Positions 36,721 through 46,075 are shown, counted from the first letter of the stretch. The stretch: 64,000 nt of DNA from Acinetobacter sp. WCHA55 (GCF_002165305.2 NZ_CP032286.1:1240001-1304000), one strand, 5' to 3'. Translations and numbers: made by a program. Notes: generated from the sequence alone by a model not told the origin.

Positions 36721-36725
36721 GTTTG

Positions 36726-36968
36726 CTAGTCAATTGACTGTGTGGCCTTTCGGAATTTTTGATCGACGATTGCCCATAAATAAAAGGCAAATGATACGAC
36801 GATAGCGTAAGCAAAATATTCAGCTTTAAGGTTACCTTGAATTAAGCCATGCATGATCATAATGACCATCAGGGCAATGGTGGTACTTAGATACGTCACC
36901 ATATTCTTGTTTGCCTTCAGAGCGTTAATGAAGACTTGCTTGTTGAAATGTAATGATAACATCTCCAT
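36726..36968 (-). CDS. Small membrane protein, 80 aa
   Basis: The 80-residue product has two hydrophobic segments (about 22-42 and 50-68), a positively charged N-terminal half and a polar C-terminus. GGAGGGATGG precedes the ATG as a strong ribosome site, so it is likely real. No family or function is recognised. It converges with the four-helix protein gene, with a hairpin between them. Confidence 0.6.
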   Translation of the reverse strand: MEMLSLHFNKQVFINALKANKNMVTYLSTTIALMVIMIMHGLIQGNLKAEYFAYAIVVSFAFYLWAIVDQKFRKATQSID

Positions 36969-37455
36969 CCCTCCTTGAGTTTTTGACTAAAAACCAATGT
37001 GTTTAGTCGGATTAGTTCTTAATGTTGTACTGCTAAAACTTGCGTTGATCAAGAGCAAAAACAACTATTTTTCAGATAAATTATGCTATACCAAACAGAA
37101 AATATGTATGTAGCATTTTTTTAGTGAATAAATAGTATTTCGTTACCGTATAAGATGACAAATAAATGATGTATGTAAGCTTATACATAGATTGTATAAA
37201 GCAATATTAATGCCATGAATGACTTACTACGACAGGCTTTAAAGAGTTTCTTATTTTCTAGTAATAAATTTATAAGAGATATGAAGGTGTTGATATACGA
37301 CTTTAGCGGTGTATATGAAATGTGTCAGTATGTACAAAAACTGATGTATAAAGAAATGAAACAATATGTGTCCATTTGGATAAAATGTGACAAATATTGA
37401 TCATGCTTAAAATCAAGTTTGGGTAAAACCAGATTTTAACAACATCAGTTTTTGC
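36969..37455. other. Intergenic region without a convincing gene
   Basis: This is 487 bp of AT-rich DNA between the small membrane-protein gene and brnQ. A 61-codon frame (37215-37400) is open but has no ribosome site and no coding character. A weak hairpin near 37411-37440 (AAAATC/GATTTT arms) may end brnQ transcription. Confidence 0.6.
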
Positions 37456-38742
37456 TTACTTTTTCACTTTGTCGATTACAATGGCAATTACAAAAACCAC
37501 CAATGATGGGATAAGCCATGCAAGGTTTTGTTCTGCAAGAGGTAAGTGAGTCAGCGCATAAGGCAGTTCAAAGTTCGCAACTTTTAAACCATCTAGAAGA
37601 CCAAAGACCAAAGACACTGCTGTAACAGGTGCAATCACTCGGCGAGGATGATTAAAGAATTTCCAGCCAAAGCTCAGCATAATCACCACAATTGCAGGTG
37701 GATAAATTGCACTTAGTACAGGCACAGAAAAGGCGATGAGTTTGGTTAAACCTAAGTTAGAAATAATGAAAGAGAATCCAATCAGAGTGAAGACCCAAAC
37801 TTTATAGCCAATTTTAGTGATTGAACTGAAATATTCAGCACAAGCACAGGTCAAGCCAATCGCAGTGACCATACACGCAATAAAAATCATGGCAGAAAGG
37901 AAGATAGAACCTAAATCACCAAATGCATGTTGAACATATGCATGCAGGATCACTGCACCATTGCTCGCATTTGCTGCGACTTCATGGCTTCCAAGGCCAA
38001 GTTTAAATAAGCTGAGGTAAACTACTGTTAAACCAATACCAGAAATGATACTCGCAATAATCGCATAACGGGTAATCAGTTTAGGGTTGCTGACACCACG
38101 TGAACGAATGGCTTGAATAATCACAATACCAAAAACCAAAGCACCTAAAGTGTCCATGGTTAAATAACCATTTACAAAACCTTCAGAAACAGGGCTGTCG
38201 ACATAATTATTGATGGCTGGTGGAACGAAACCTGTTGGAATCATCATCGCCGCAATGCCAAGAATGGCCAAAGATAAAATCTTCAGTGGCGAGAGTACAT
38301 AGCCAACCGTGTCTAAAATCTTGTTTGGATACAGTGAAATGAGGGTGACTACACTAAAGTAGATTGCACTGTAGATTAGCAAGCTGCTGCTTGATGTTCC
38401 AAGATAAGATGAAAAACCAATTTCATAAGAAACGGTTGCAGTACGTGGTGTCGCAAAGAGTGGCCCGACAGTTAGGTAACACGTGATGGTTAAAATAAGA
38501 CTGGCTATTTTACCCAAAGGTGAACTTAAAATTTGAATCGAACCTTCGACACGTGACAGCGCAATAATGGTGATTACAGGTAAGCCGACAGCAGTGATTA
38601 AGAAACCAAAAGCTGCTAGCCATACATGCTCACCCGCTTGTTGAGCCACAATCGGTGGAAAGATAATGTTGCCCGCACCAATGAAGAGTGCGAAAGTCAT
38701 AAAACCCAAAGCAACAATATCCCGAGTACGCAGACTTGTCAT
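37456..38742 (-). CDS. brnQ: Branched-chain amino-acid transporter
   Basis: This 428-residue inner-membrane LIVCS-family carrier imports leucine, isoleucine and valine with a cation. It has about 12 transmembrane segments. The N-terminal FMTFALFIGAGNIIFPP is the family signature, and GPLFATPRTATVSYEIGF (about 93-110) is a second conserved block. Length is typical. No clear ribosome site precedes the ATG at 38742. It fits the local theme of amino-acid import with gltS and the AAT permease. No terminator is strong. Confidence 0.92.
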   Translation of the reverse strand: MTSLRTRDIVALGFMTFALFIGAGNIIFPPIVAQQAGEHVWLAAFGFLITAVGLPVITIIALSRVEGSIQILSSPLGKIASLILTITCYLTVGPLFATPRTATVSYEIGFSSYLGTSSSSLLIYSAIYFSVVTLISLYPNKILDTVGYVLSPLKILSLAILGIAAMMIPTGFVPPAINNYVDSPVSEGFVNGYLTMDTLGALVFGIVIIQAIRSRGVSNPKLITRYAIIASIISGIGLTVVYLSLFKLGLGSHEVAANASNGAVILHAYVQHAFGDLGSIFLSAMIFIACMVTAIGLTCACAEYFSSITKIGYKVWVFTLIGFSFIISNLGLTKLIAFSVPVLSAIYPPAIVVIMLSFGWKFFNHPRRVIAPVTAVSLVFGLLDGLKVANFELPYALTHLPLAEQNLAWLIPSLVVFVIAIVIDKVKK

Positions 38743-39093
38743 AAAAGGGAGATCGAGTTGAACAAAGGGGACGATTTTAGTGCATATGTGTTTTTTTGGC
38801 TAATTTATTTCATGGGTGGTATTAAATTTTTTTATAAGATGAAAAGTGAATATATCAACTTGTAAAAAATAGGTTGATATATGTGATTGATTATCCATTT
38901 TAAAATAGAAAAATTATAAATATGAAAAGCTTGAGACACTGTTTTTCCTAAATTAAAAGTCTTAGTGCAAATGCTTTAAAATTACACAAATTTTTTTCAA
39001 GGCTGGTTGTTGGAGGTTACCCTAAGATTTAAGTTTGAACAAAAATATTGAGAAAAGGTCTATACTTGCGACTTCATAATTGAGGATATTTCA
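38743..39093. other. Divergent promoter region of brnQ and map
   Basis: This is 351 bp of AT-rich DNA between the divergent brnQ and map genes. The only clear element is TATACT at 39061-39066, a likely map -10, with no convincing -35. No further gene or riboswitch-like fold was seen. Confidence 0.45.
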
Positions 39094-39888
39094 ATGCGTG
39101 GCTTAAATGTGAGCATAAAAACTGAACAAGATGTAGAAAAACTTCGTATATCTGGTCGTTTGGCTGCCGAAGTTTTAGCGATGATTGGTGAGTATGTAAA
39201 GCCGGGTGTTACGACTGAATATCTGGATGATATTTGTCATGACTTCATTGTAAATACCTTAAAAGTGACGCCTGCCAATATTGGTTATCATGGTTATACC
39301 AAAACCACCTGTATTTCTCCAAATGAAGTGGTCTGTCACGGTATTCCATCACCGAATGTTGTGCTCAAAGATGGCGATATTATTAATATTGATGTAGCCA
39401 TTATTAAAGATGGTTATTTTGGTGATACCAGTCGTATGTACTATGTGGGTACAGTGAAACCGGAAGCCAAAAAGCTAGTCGATACCACTTATGAGGCGAT
39501 GGTTGCAGGTATTCATGCTGTGAAGCAAGGTGCAACGCTTGGTGATATTGGTTATGCCATCCAGACAGTTGCGCACCGTGAAGGTTATAGTGTGGTACGT
39601 GAGTATTGTGGTCATGGTATTGGCAAGGTTTATCACGAACAGCCAAGCGTATTGCACTACGGGCAACCAGGTAAGGGAATGCAGCTTAAAGCAGGCATGG
39701 TGTTTACGATTGAGCCAATGATTAATATGGGTAAAGCGCATGTCAAAGAGCTCAAGGACGGTTGGACAGTCGTGACTGCCGATAAGTCTTTAACTGCGCA
39801 GTGGGAGCATATGGTACTCGTGACTGAAACCGGTTTTGAGTTACTATCACCTTGGCCTGAAGGTACGGGCAGTTATCCAGAAATTTAA
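39094..39888 (+). CDS. map: Methionine aminopeptidase, type I
   Basis: This 264-residue metalloenzyme removes the N-terminal Met from nascent proteins. The five metal ligands of the pita-bread fold can be located: the Asp in NIDVAIIKDG, the Asp in GYFGDTSR, the His in YCGHGIG, the Glu in TIEPMINMG and the Glu in QWEHMV. A GAGGA ribosome site lies nine bases before the ATG. An IS256-family element has inserted 37 bp past the stop codon, so any original terminator may be displaced. E. coli has one map gene near rpsB and tsf. Here it stands alone. Confidence 0.93.
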   Translation: MRGLNVSIKTEQDVEKLRISGRLAAEVLAMIGEYVKPGVTTEYLDDICHDFIVNTLKVTPANIGYHGYTKTTCISPNEVVCHGIPSPNVVLKDGDIINIDVAIIKDGYFGDTSRMYYVGTVKPEAKKLVDTTYEAMVAGIHAVKQGATLGDIGYAIQTVAHREGYSVVREYCGHGIGKVYHEQPSVLHYGQPGKGMQLKAGMVFTIEPMINMGKAHVKELKDGWTVVTADKSLTAQWEHMVLVTETGFELLSPWPEGTGSYPEI

Positions 39889-39917
39889 GTTGATGTTTTG
39901 TTGTTGATTAAATTTTA

Positions 39918-39925
39918 GACTTTGG
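39918..39925. repeat. Target-site duplication, left
   Basis: GACTTTGG, repeated exactly at 41225-41232, bounds the IS256-family element. Confidence 0.85.
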
Positions 39926-41224
39926 GGTAGTGTTCAAAAAACTGTGTCATTTCCTTAAACTGTTAAAAACAGGAATGATGCACTATGGCAACTACATTTG
40001 ATTTTGAAACAGCCTTAAAACAACTCCAGTCAGGACAAGCACTGACTGGAGAAAATGGCATACTCACCCCTTTAATTAAACAGCTGACCGAAGCTGCTCT
40101 TGAAGCAGAAATCGAGAATTACATTGAAGCGAATCCGAAACAAGGTAATCGCCGCAATGGCTATACTCGCAAGACAGTAAAATCTACATCAGGTTCATTT
40201 GAGCTTGAAACCCCTAGAGATCGAAATGGTGAATTTGAGCCACAGTTAGTTAAAAAGAACCAGACCAAATTATCAGAAGAAATTGACAATAAAATCATAT
40301 CACTCTATGCACTTGGTATGAGCTATCGTGATATTCAAAAGCATGTTGCTGATATGTATGGATTGGAGATTTCAGATGGTGCTATCACCAATATTACAGA
40401 TAAGCTCCTCCCTCAGTTACAAGCATGGAAACAACGCCCACTCGATACAATTTATCCCTTTGTTTGGTTAGATGCCATACATTACAAAGTGAAGGATAAA
40501 GGTGTTTATGTGAGCAAAGCGATCTATACCATTTTAGCTTTAAATGTTGAAGGTAAGAAGGAACTACTCGGCTTGCATTTGTCGGAAAGCGAAGGGGCGA
40601 ACCATTGGCTTAGTGTACTGACAGACCTACAAAATCGTGGTGTTCAGGATATTCTGATTGCCTGTGTAGATGGACTAAAAGGTTTCCCCGAAGCCATAGC
40701 AGCGATTTACCCTCAAACAGAAATACAACTGTGTATCGTTCATCAAATCCGTAATTCTTTACGCTATGTTGCCAGTAAAGATCAGAAGGCATTTATGGCT
40801 GATTTAAAGCCAATTTACCGTGCTGATACCAAAGGGGCGGCAGAAGTAGCACTGGATGAGCTAGAAGAAAAATGGGGCGAAAAATATGGTGTGGTCATTC
40901 AGTCATGGCGTACCAAATGGCATCTACTATCCGCCTATTTCAAATACCCTAAAGCGATTAGGAAGCCGATTTACACCACCAATGCCGTTGAAGCCGTACA
41001 TCGTCAATTCCGCAAACTAACCAAAACCAAAGGAGCTTTCCCCAATGAGGATAGTCTGATGAAATTACTGTATATTGGTATTCAACAGGCATCAGAAAAA
41101 TGGACAATGCCTATTCAGGAATGGGGACAAACCATTACTCAATTATCCATTTACTTTGAAGGTCGATTAGATGATATAATTAAAATCTAGTCAAATTTAC
41201 TGACACAGAACTTTGAACGCCCTC
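39926..41224 (+). mobile_element. Complete IS256-family insertion sequence, ~1.3 kb
   Basis: The 1299-bp element has imperfect 24-bp terminal inverted repeats: 17 of 24 match between 39926-39949 and the complement of 41201-41224, sharing the GTTCAAA and CTGTGTCA cores. Its one transposase gene is intact. Exact 8-bp direct repeats (GACTTTGG) flank it, the length expected for this family. It sits after map and interrupts no visible gene. The exact duplication suggests recent insertion. Confidence 0.9.
39985..41190 (+). CDS. IS256-family transposase
   Basis: The 401-residue Mutator-type (DDE) transposase appears complete. Catalytic D163 (VWLDAIHYK), D229 (ACVDGLKG) and E336 (TTNAVEAVHRQF) are all present, with the helical insertion between the second D and the E. 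The family signature CIVHQIRNSL (250-259) lies just after D229. It begins 59 bp inside the left end of the element and stops 34 bp before the right end. Expression would depend on a weak internal promoter or read-through from map, which is on the same strand. Confidence 0.95.
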   Translation: MATTFDFETALKQLQSGQALTGENGILTPLIKQLTEAALEAEIENYIEANPKQGNRRNGYTRKTVKSTSGSFELETPRDRNGEFEPQLVKKNQTKLSEEIDNKIISLYALGMSYRDIQKHVADMYGLEISDGAITNITDKLLPQLQAWKQRPLDTIYPFVWLDAIHYKVKDKGVYVSKAIYTILALNVEGKKELLGLHLSESEGANHWLSVLTDLQNRGVQDILIACVDGLKGFPEAIAAIYPQTEIQLCIVHQIRNSLRYVASKDQKAFMADLKPIYRADTKGAAEVALDELEEKWGEKYGVVIQSWRTKWHLLSAYFKYPKAIRKPIYTTNAVEAVHRQFRKLTKTKGAFPNEDSLMKLLYIGIQQASEKWTMPIQEWGQTITQLSIYFEGRLDDIIKI

Positions 41225-41232
41225 GACTTTGG
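41225..41232. repeat. Target-site duplication, right
   Basis: GACTTTGG, the right copy of the 8-bp duplication. Confidence 0.85.
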
Positions 41233-41423
41233 TCTAGCTTTGTGACTTAAAAGCTAAATTAAGTCTTAAAAACAATTACTGATATTTTTTAACCTCTTTA
41301 TTTATCGCATTTTTGCTATTTTTTGATTAAAACTTATACGTCAAAGCTATTGGTCTAGACTTTATTTTGTCACTAAAATTGTTTTCAAGATACTCGCTGT
41401 AGTTTCTTATTTTGTAATTTTAT

Positions 41424-41456
41424 GAGCTTATCCACCTCGGTTAAGCTCTTTTTTTT
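41424..41456 (+). terminator. Strong plus-strand terminator with no annotated gene before it
   Basis: GAGCTTA and TAAGCTC form a stem followed by T8. The nearest upstream gene on this strand is the transposase, 230 bp away, so it may have been the original end of the map transcript or may end a short RNA. Confidence 0.8.
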
Positions 41457-41497
41457 GCCTCATGGATTGGTTTAATGCGATTGAGCATACGTGGGGT

Positions 41498-42406
41498 TTA
41501 AAGTGATTTATTTGAGCTAAGGTGTTCAATTAAATAGTCAATAAACACGCGGACAGCAGGCAATAAACCGCGACGTGAAGGATACACCGCATGAAAAATA
41601 CCATGTGGTGCTTTCCAGTCGGGCAATACACGAACCAGTTCACCACTTTTCACCATATCTTGTACGATGCTGTCTGGAAGTAAGGCAATACCGCAGTTTT
41701 TACGCACCAGTTGAGCCAACATACTCAAATCAGAGCCCATCACCACAGGGTTCACACGTATTTTCTTTTGTTGCTGTGTATCATTATGCACGATGATATG
41801 TTGATCTAAATGTTCATCGACCATACTGAGTATATGATGTTGGCTTAAATCTTCAGGTTGTTTTAGTTCTCCAAATTCGTTCAAGTAAGCTTGGCTGGCA
41901 AATAAATGCTGCTCGATATTTTCAAATTTACGAATTACCAAACTTGGATCATCGTCTAGATTGGAGCGAACCCGCAGCGCGATATCAAAACCTTCATTAA
42001 TAATATCTACACGACGATTGGTCACCATCATTTGCACTTTAATTTCGGGATAGGTTTTTAAGAAGTTCGGTAAAATACGTGCAATTTCGTTTTGTGCAAT
42101 CGATACAGGCAAGCTGAGTTTAATTACACCACGCGGTTGTAAACTGAGATGATCGACCAAATCGTGTGCGGCTTGTGCGGCATTCATCATCACTTGCGCA
42201 TGACGGTAAATGTTCATCCCGATATCGGTCACTGCGAAATGGCGAGAGCTGCGTTGAATTAGGCGTACGCCAAGGCGTTCTTCGAGGTTATACACGCGTC
42301 GACTGAGCTTGGACTTGGGAATATCTGTTGCGCGTTCGGCTGCGCTAAAACCACCATGTTCAACTACCTGAGCAAAACAATAAAAATCATCTAAATCGCT
42401 TAACAT
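41498..42406 (-). CDS. LysR-family transcriptional regulator
   Basis: This 302-residue LysR-type regulator has an N-terminal HTH (about 1-60, with FSAAERATDIPKSKLSRRVYNLEERLGV) and a C-terminal effector-binding domain of two Rossmann-like lobes. It is closest in pattern to the CrgA/DsdC-like group whose targets are often adjacent or self. No divergent target gene exists: the gene upstream is on the same strand. A perfect 9-bp inverted repeat lies 17-52 bp upstream of the start, which may serve autoregulation. The effector is unknown. Confidence 0.85.
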   Translation of the reverse strand: MLSDLDDFYCFAQVVEHGGFSAAERATDIPKSKLSRRVYNLEERLGVRLIQRSSRHFAVTDIGMNIYRHAQVMMNAAQAAHDLVDHLSLQPRGVIKLSLPVSIAQNEIARILPNFLKTYPEIKVQMMVTNRRVDIINEGFDIALRVRSNLDDDPSLVIRKFENIEQHLFASQAYLNEFGELKQPEDLSQHHILSMVDEHLDQHIIVHNDTQQQKKIRVNPVVMGSDLSMLAQLVRKNCGIALLPDSIVQDMVKSGELVRVLPDWKAPHGIFHAVYPSRRGLLPAVRVFIDYLIEHLSSNKSL

Positions 42407-42422
42407 TCACGATGTCCATTTG

Positions 42423-42458
42423 TGCAACGATAGGCTTAATTAAAAAATGATCGTTGCA
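42423..42458. promoter_or_regulatory. Perfect 9-bp inverted repeat in the LysR promoter region
   Basis: TGCAACGAT and ATCGTTGCA are separated by 18 bases, 17-52 bp upstream of the LysR-type start codon. The symmetrical pair looks like two operator half-sites. Confidence 0.5.
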
Positions 42459-42507
42459 ATTTGTCAATTTTGAAATTGTAGCGATTCCATTGAAAATGCT
42501 CAGTTAT

Positions 42508-42948
42508 TCAAGGGGTTTGACAGTTTTTTGCTTGTTTAAGTATTTCAAGCACCACTTTATATTTTTCATGCCGTGCAAAGTCGTGTGCTGTTGGGTTTTT
42601 TATGCGCGCAAGGTTCATATTGTCGAGTACATCGACATATTTTACTTGGGTTGCAAGAGGGTTTAATGTAGTGCGCTTAGCCGCTTCCAAGCGTGATTCA
42701 CCAGTTTGTTTGGTCAGCGCTTGTATGGCTTGAATAATTTCGGTACTAAAGCCAAGCACTTCTAAGTCTTCAGCAGTCGTTGATGTGTCTTCCAAAATGT
42801 CATGCAATACCGCAATGATTTGTAGGGTGGGGTTGGAAAATTGCAACATGAGGCGAAGTGGATGTAGGATGTAAGGTTGTCCACCCTTATCGAGTTGCCC
42901 TGCATGTTGGGCTACAGCCAGTGCAATCGCTTTTTCTAAACTCGACAT
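42508..42948 (-). CDS. HD-domain hydrolase, MESH1-like ((p)ppGpp pyrophosphohydrolase type)
   Basis: This 146-residue single-domain HD protein matches the hydrolase domain of RelA/SpoT enzymes. It has HAGQ (15-18), PYILHP with H29, HDILED with H49/D50 and E53/D54, and KYVDVLDN with D106 and N110. This is the metal and catalytic set used by SpoT and by small MESH1 hydrolases, and it lacks a synthetase domain. It may hydrolyse (p)ppGpp or another nucleotide such as NADPH. It is a single gene opposite to the gene at 43011. The family is clear and the substrate inferred. Confidence 0.75.
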   Translation of the reverse strand: MSSLEKAIALAVAQHAGQLDKGGQPYILHPLRLMLQFSNPTLQIIAVLHDILEDTSTTAEDLEVLGFSTEIIQAIQALTKQTGESRLEAAKRTTLNPLATQVKYVDVLDNMNLARIKNPTAHDFARHEKYKVVLEILKQAKNCQTP

Positions 42949-43010
42949 GATTGTTTTAGGTACTTTATCCTATGCTAAACTTCGCAGTATCTTTGTTTAA
43001 AAACTAAATT

Positions 43011-43337
43011 ATGACTTATCAATTGATCTCACTAGACTGTGAAGCGACAGATCCTATAGCGTGTCCACACTGCCAACAACAGGTAATTGATTGGTCACAA
43101 GAACAGTATGTTCAGCCCTGTGAGCATACCTTATTTATTGCGATGGACATTGGTTTTGAATATATCACAGATGAGTTTGAAGTGACTATGCAGCGCAGTG
43201 TTGATGATCTCCATGCACATGATGATCAAGTCATTATGTTTGAGGAGTTAACGCAAGCCAGTTACCCAAAATTTATCATGTTAAAAGCACCACTTGGTGT
43301 TGAAGGTTATTCACGCTATTTAGGCTTCACGGCTTAA
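43011..43337 (+). CDS. Hypothetical protein, 108 aa, with CPHC knuckle
   Basis: This 108-residue acidic soluble protein has an N-terminal CPHC (about 18-21) and a further Cys near 37 that could bind zinc. The C-terminal part is a mixed alpha/beta segment. No family is recognised. It is divergent from the HD hydrolase gene and closed by a strong bidirectional terminator before ntrC. Frame length, terminator and composition support it. Confidence 0.65.
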   Translation: MTYQLISLDCEATDPIACPHCQQQVIDWSQEQYVQPCEHTLFIAMDIGFEYITDEFEVTMQRSVDDLHAHDDQVIMFEELTQASYPKFIMLKAPLGVEGYSRYLGFTA

Positions 43338-43338
43338 A

Positions 43339-43371
43339 AAAATAAAAGCGCCATTGTGGCGCTTTTATTTT
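43339..43371. terminator. Bidirectional terminator between hypothetical gene and ntrC
   Basis: AAAATAAAAGCGCC and GGCGCTTTTATTTT enclose a five-base loop. Confidence 0.9.
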
Positions 43372-43392
43372 GAGTCAGTTATGAAGCTGCTT

Positions 43393-44874
43393 TTAATTTT
43401 CTAAAGCTTCTTCTTCACTTTCATCGTCTGCGGTATCCATACCTAGTTCTTTAAGTTTCCGCGTAAGAGTGTTGCGCCCCCAACCGAGTAACTCAGCCGC
43501 ATGCCGTTTACGGCCACGGGTTTGTTGTAGTGCAGCAATGATCAATGTGCGTTCGAACATAGGTGTTGCGATATCGAGAATTTTCATCTCGCCATTTTTT
43601 AGCTTCTGTACAGCCCATTGACCCAGTAACTCATCCCAATGATGCACTGCAATACGATCTAAGTTCTGCGCAGATTGTGCATCTTCTCCTGAGCGAGTAA
43701 TTGGGATTTGTTTCAGCTCTGATGGTAGGTCCTCAGGATAAACTTCGCGCCCTGTAATCATGACTGTTAGCCAGCGGCAGGTATTCTCGAGCTGACGTAC
43801 GTTTCCTTGCCAAGGCAACTGTTGCATATATTCTTGCGTTTCTGGGCGAAGGATTTTAGGGCTTACGCCTAATTCTTTGCCTGCGCGTGCCAAGAAGTGC
43901 TGTGCTAACATTGGGATGTCTTCGCTGCGATGCGCCAGTTTTGGGATGTGAATACGAATCACGTTCAGACGGTGATATAAGTCTTCACGGAAGCGACCAT
44001 CATGTACCAATTTTTCTAAGTCTTGGTGTGTTGCCGCGACAATGCGCACATCCACTTTTACTGGGATATGCCCACCAACACGGTAAAACTCGCCATCAGC
44101 CAGGACTCGCAGTAAACGTGTTTGCGTTTCAAAAGGCATATCGCCAATTTCATCCAAAAACAGCGTTCCGCCATTGGCTTGTTCAAAGCGACCTTGTCGT
44201 TGTGTATTTGCCCCTGTAAATGCACCTTTCTCATGACCAAAAAGTTCGGTTTCAATCAGATCTTTTGGAATAGCAGCCATGTTGAGCGCAATGAAAGGTT
44301 TGCTGCTACGTGGTGAGTGACGATGTAGCGCATGTGCAACTAACTCTTTACCTGTACCAGATTCACCATTAATCAGCACGGTAATGTGTGATTGAGACAA
44401 ACGACCAATCGCACGGAAAACTTCCTGCATAGCAGGAGACTCGCCAATGATCTCGGTCGACTGAATCGGTTGAACCGTTTTTGCTGATTCTTGCTGCTGC
44501 ATTTTGGTGATGTGCAAAATCGCACGATTCACTAAAGCCAAGGCTTCATCAATATCAAAAGGCTTAGGTAAATATTCAAATGCACCTGTCTGATAACTTG
44601 AAACAGCAGACTCTAGGTCGGAGTGCGCTGTCATAATAATGACAGGTAGGTCAGGATAGTTAGCTTTAACTTTCGCTAAAAAAGTTAAGCCATCAATGCC
44701 GGGCATACGAATATCAGTCAAAATCACATCGGGTGCATCTAAACTGAGTTGGTCTAAAGCGGATTGAGCTTCTTCAAAGCTTGTGACGTCAAAACCTTCT
44801 TCTTTGAACGTTTTTTCCAGCACCCAGCGCATGGCGCGATCGTCATCAATTACCCATATTTTATTTCGCGACAT
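43393..44874 (-). CDS. ntrC: Nitrogen regulator NR(I), NtrC
   Basis: This 493-residue sigma-54 activator has a receiver domain (1-120) with phosphoacceptor D54 in ILTDIRMPG. An AAA+ domain (about 145-380) carries Walker [16 protein letters not shown] for sigma-54 contact and Walker [10 protein letters not shown] Fis-type HTH lies at the C-terminus ([23 protein letters not shown]). NtrB phosphorylates it under nitrogen limitation. It overlaps the end of ntrB by 14 bp. GGGAG precedes its ATG. An upstream -24/-12 promoter and NtrC-like half sites suggest the operon is self-activated. Confidence 0.96.
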   Translation of the reverse strand: MSRNKIWVIDDDRAMRWVLEKTFKEEGFDVTSFEEAQSALDQLSLDAPDVILTDIRMPGIDGLTFLAKVKANYPDLPVIIMTAHSDLESAVSSYQTGAFEYLPKPFDIDEALALVNRAILHITKMQQQESAKTVQPIQSTEIIGESPAMQEVFRAIGRLSQSHITVLINGESGTGKELVAHALHRHSPRSSKPFIALNMAAIPKDLIETELFGHEKGAFTGANTQRQGRFEQANGGTLFLDEIGDMPFETQTRLLRVLADGEFYRVGGHIPVKVDVRIVAATHQDLEKLVHDGRFREDLYHRLNVIRIHIPKLAHRSEDIPMLAQHFLARAGKELGVSPKILRPETQEYMQQLPWQGNVRQLENTCRWLTVMITGREVYPEDLPSELKQIPITRSGEDAQSAQNLDRIAVHHWDELLGQWAVQKLKNGEMKILDIATPMFERTLIIAALQQTRGRKRHAAELLGWGRNTLTRKLKELGMDTADDESEEEALEN

Positions 44875-45970
44875 GGTTTAACTCCCAAGGTATATATAAG
44901 CTAAAAGTTGTTTTTCCAGGAACAGATTGGCATTCAATCATTCCGTTATGTTGATGCATAATATTTTGCGCAATACTTAAACCCAGTCCTGTGCCTTTAG
45001 CACGACCCGTGACCAGTGGGTAAAACACGGATTCTAAAATTTCTTCTGGAACGCCTGGACCATTGTCTTCGATATCAATCCGTACCACAGAGCGTTGCAG
45101 TACACCATTGATGGTCACTAAACGTTGAATACGGGTGCGTAACATGAGTTCAGGTTGGTGGTCGACAAAGAACTCTTTATTTTCAGTCATGGCTTGCACT
45201 GCATTGACGCTAATGTTCAACATGACTTGGATTAGTTGATCACGATCGGCCATCACTTCAGGTAATGACAAATCATAATCACGGGTGATCTTAATTTTCT
45301 TTTTGGTTTGGTTGGTAATGAGTGAGCGAACGCGCTCTAAAGGCTCATGTACGTTGACCAACTCATAACTTGGGAGCTGACGAGAACCAAGCATGGTGTC
45401 CGCTAAATTACGTAAGCGATCCACTTCACTAATTATAATGTCAGTGAACTCGCTGTATTGCGGATCATTGAGGCTACGTGCTAACAGTTGTGTAGCACCA
45501 CGAATCCCGCCCAGAGGATTTTTAATTTCATGTGCAACACCGCGAATCAGTTGGCGTGCGACTTGATGTTGTTGTAAAAAATTTTCTTCCTTGGAAATTT
45601 TGAGCATCCGATCAATCGGATTGATCTCAATTAAAAGTAATGGGTGGTAAGGTTTATTTGAATTGAGCTGTGACACCGTATAGTCAACATGAATATCTTT
45701 AAAGTTGACCTTTATAATGGCTTCGCGACGGGTATAGTGTTGTCCCGAGTTTAATGTATTGAGAAGCGCTTCTTCTGTATTGAATTCATCATTAGGTGCA
45801 TGGAGTAAATTAAGTGCAGGTTGACCAGAGGCGCGCAAAAGACTGATATCAAATAATGCTTCACAAGATGAATTTAAGTAAAAAATATTTAATTTACTGT
45901 CGACTAATAAAATCGCAGTGGTCAAATTGTCCACTAAAAGGCGATAGTCGATAGAAATAGGGTGATCCAT
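44861..45970 (-). CDS. ntrB: Nitrogen sensor kinase NR(II), NtrB
   Basis: This 369-residue cytosolic sensor kinase has an N-terminal PAS domain (about 10-110). The HisKA block RGVAHEIKNPLGG has H near 146, and the ATPase lobe has the N-box NISVNAVQAM, DNGPGVP and GTGLGLSIAQ. Under low nitrogen it phosphorylates NtrC, and PII reverses this. The start at 45970 overlaps nothing, and ntrC overlaps its 3' end. The 351-bp upstream region carries the -24/-12-like promoter and GGTGCA repeats. glnA, the usual partner, is not in the window. Confidence 0.95.
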   Translation of the reverse strand: MDHPISIDYRLLVDNLTTAILLVDSKLNIFYLNSSCEALFDISLLRASGQPALNLLHAPNDEFNTEEALLNTLNSGQHYTRREAIIKVNFKDIHVDYTVSQLNSNKPYHPLLLIEINPIDRMLKISKEENFLQQHQVARQLIRGVAHEIKNPLGGIRGATQLLARSLNDPQYSEFTDIIISEVDRLRNLADTMLGSRQLPSYELVNVHEPLERVRSLITNQTKKKIKITRDYDLSLPEVMADRDQLIQVMLNISVNAVQAMTENKEFFVDHQPELMLRTRIQRLVTINGVLQRSVVRIDIEDNGPGVPEEILESVFYPLVTGRAKGTGLGLSIAQNIMHQHNGMIECQSVPGKTTFSLYIPWELNHVAK

Positions 45971-46060
45971 TAGCGAATGTATCCTGTATTAAAATAGCGC
46001 AATGGCATCTTGATAAAGCATTAACCGTTCCAAATAGCGGACTGAATTGATGCAAATAAA

Positions 46061-46075
46061 GCAAAATGCACGCCA
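46061..46075 (-). promoter_or_regulatory. Sigma-54 (-24/-12) promoter of ntrBC
   Basis: On the minus strand TGGCGTGCATTTTGC shows GG-N10-GC with the correct spacing and matches TGGCACG-N4-TTGC at nine of eleven fixed positions. It lies 91-105 bp before the ntrB start. Confidence 0.65.

Noticed and set aside
37215..37400. A 61-codon plus-strand frame with an ATG
   Set aside because: No ribosome site, no family resemblance, AT-rich composition without codon bias. Probably chance.
41229..41380. Partial direct repeat TTGGTCTAG(A)CTTT-TGT(G/C)ACT around 41230 and 41350
   Set aside because: Imperfect over about 20 bp with no further similarity. Not enough to claim a repeat family.
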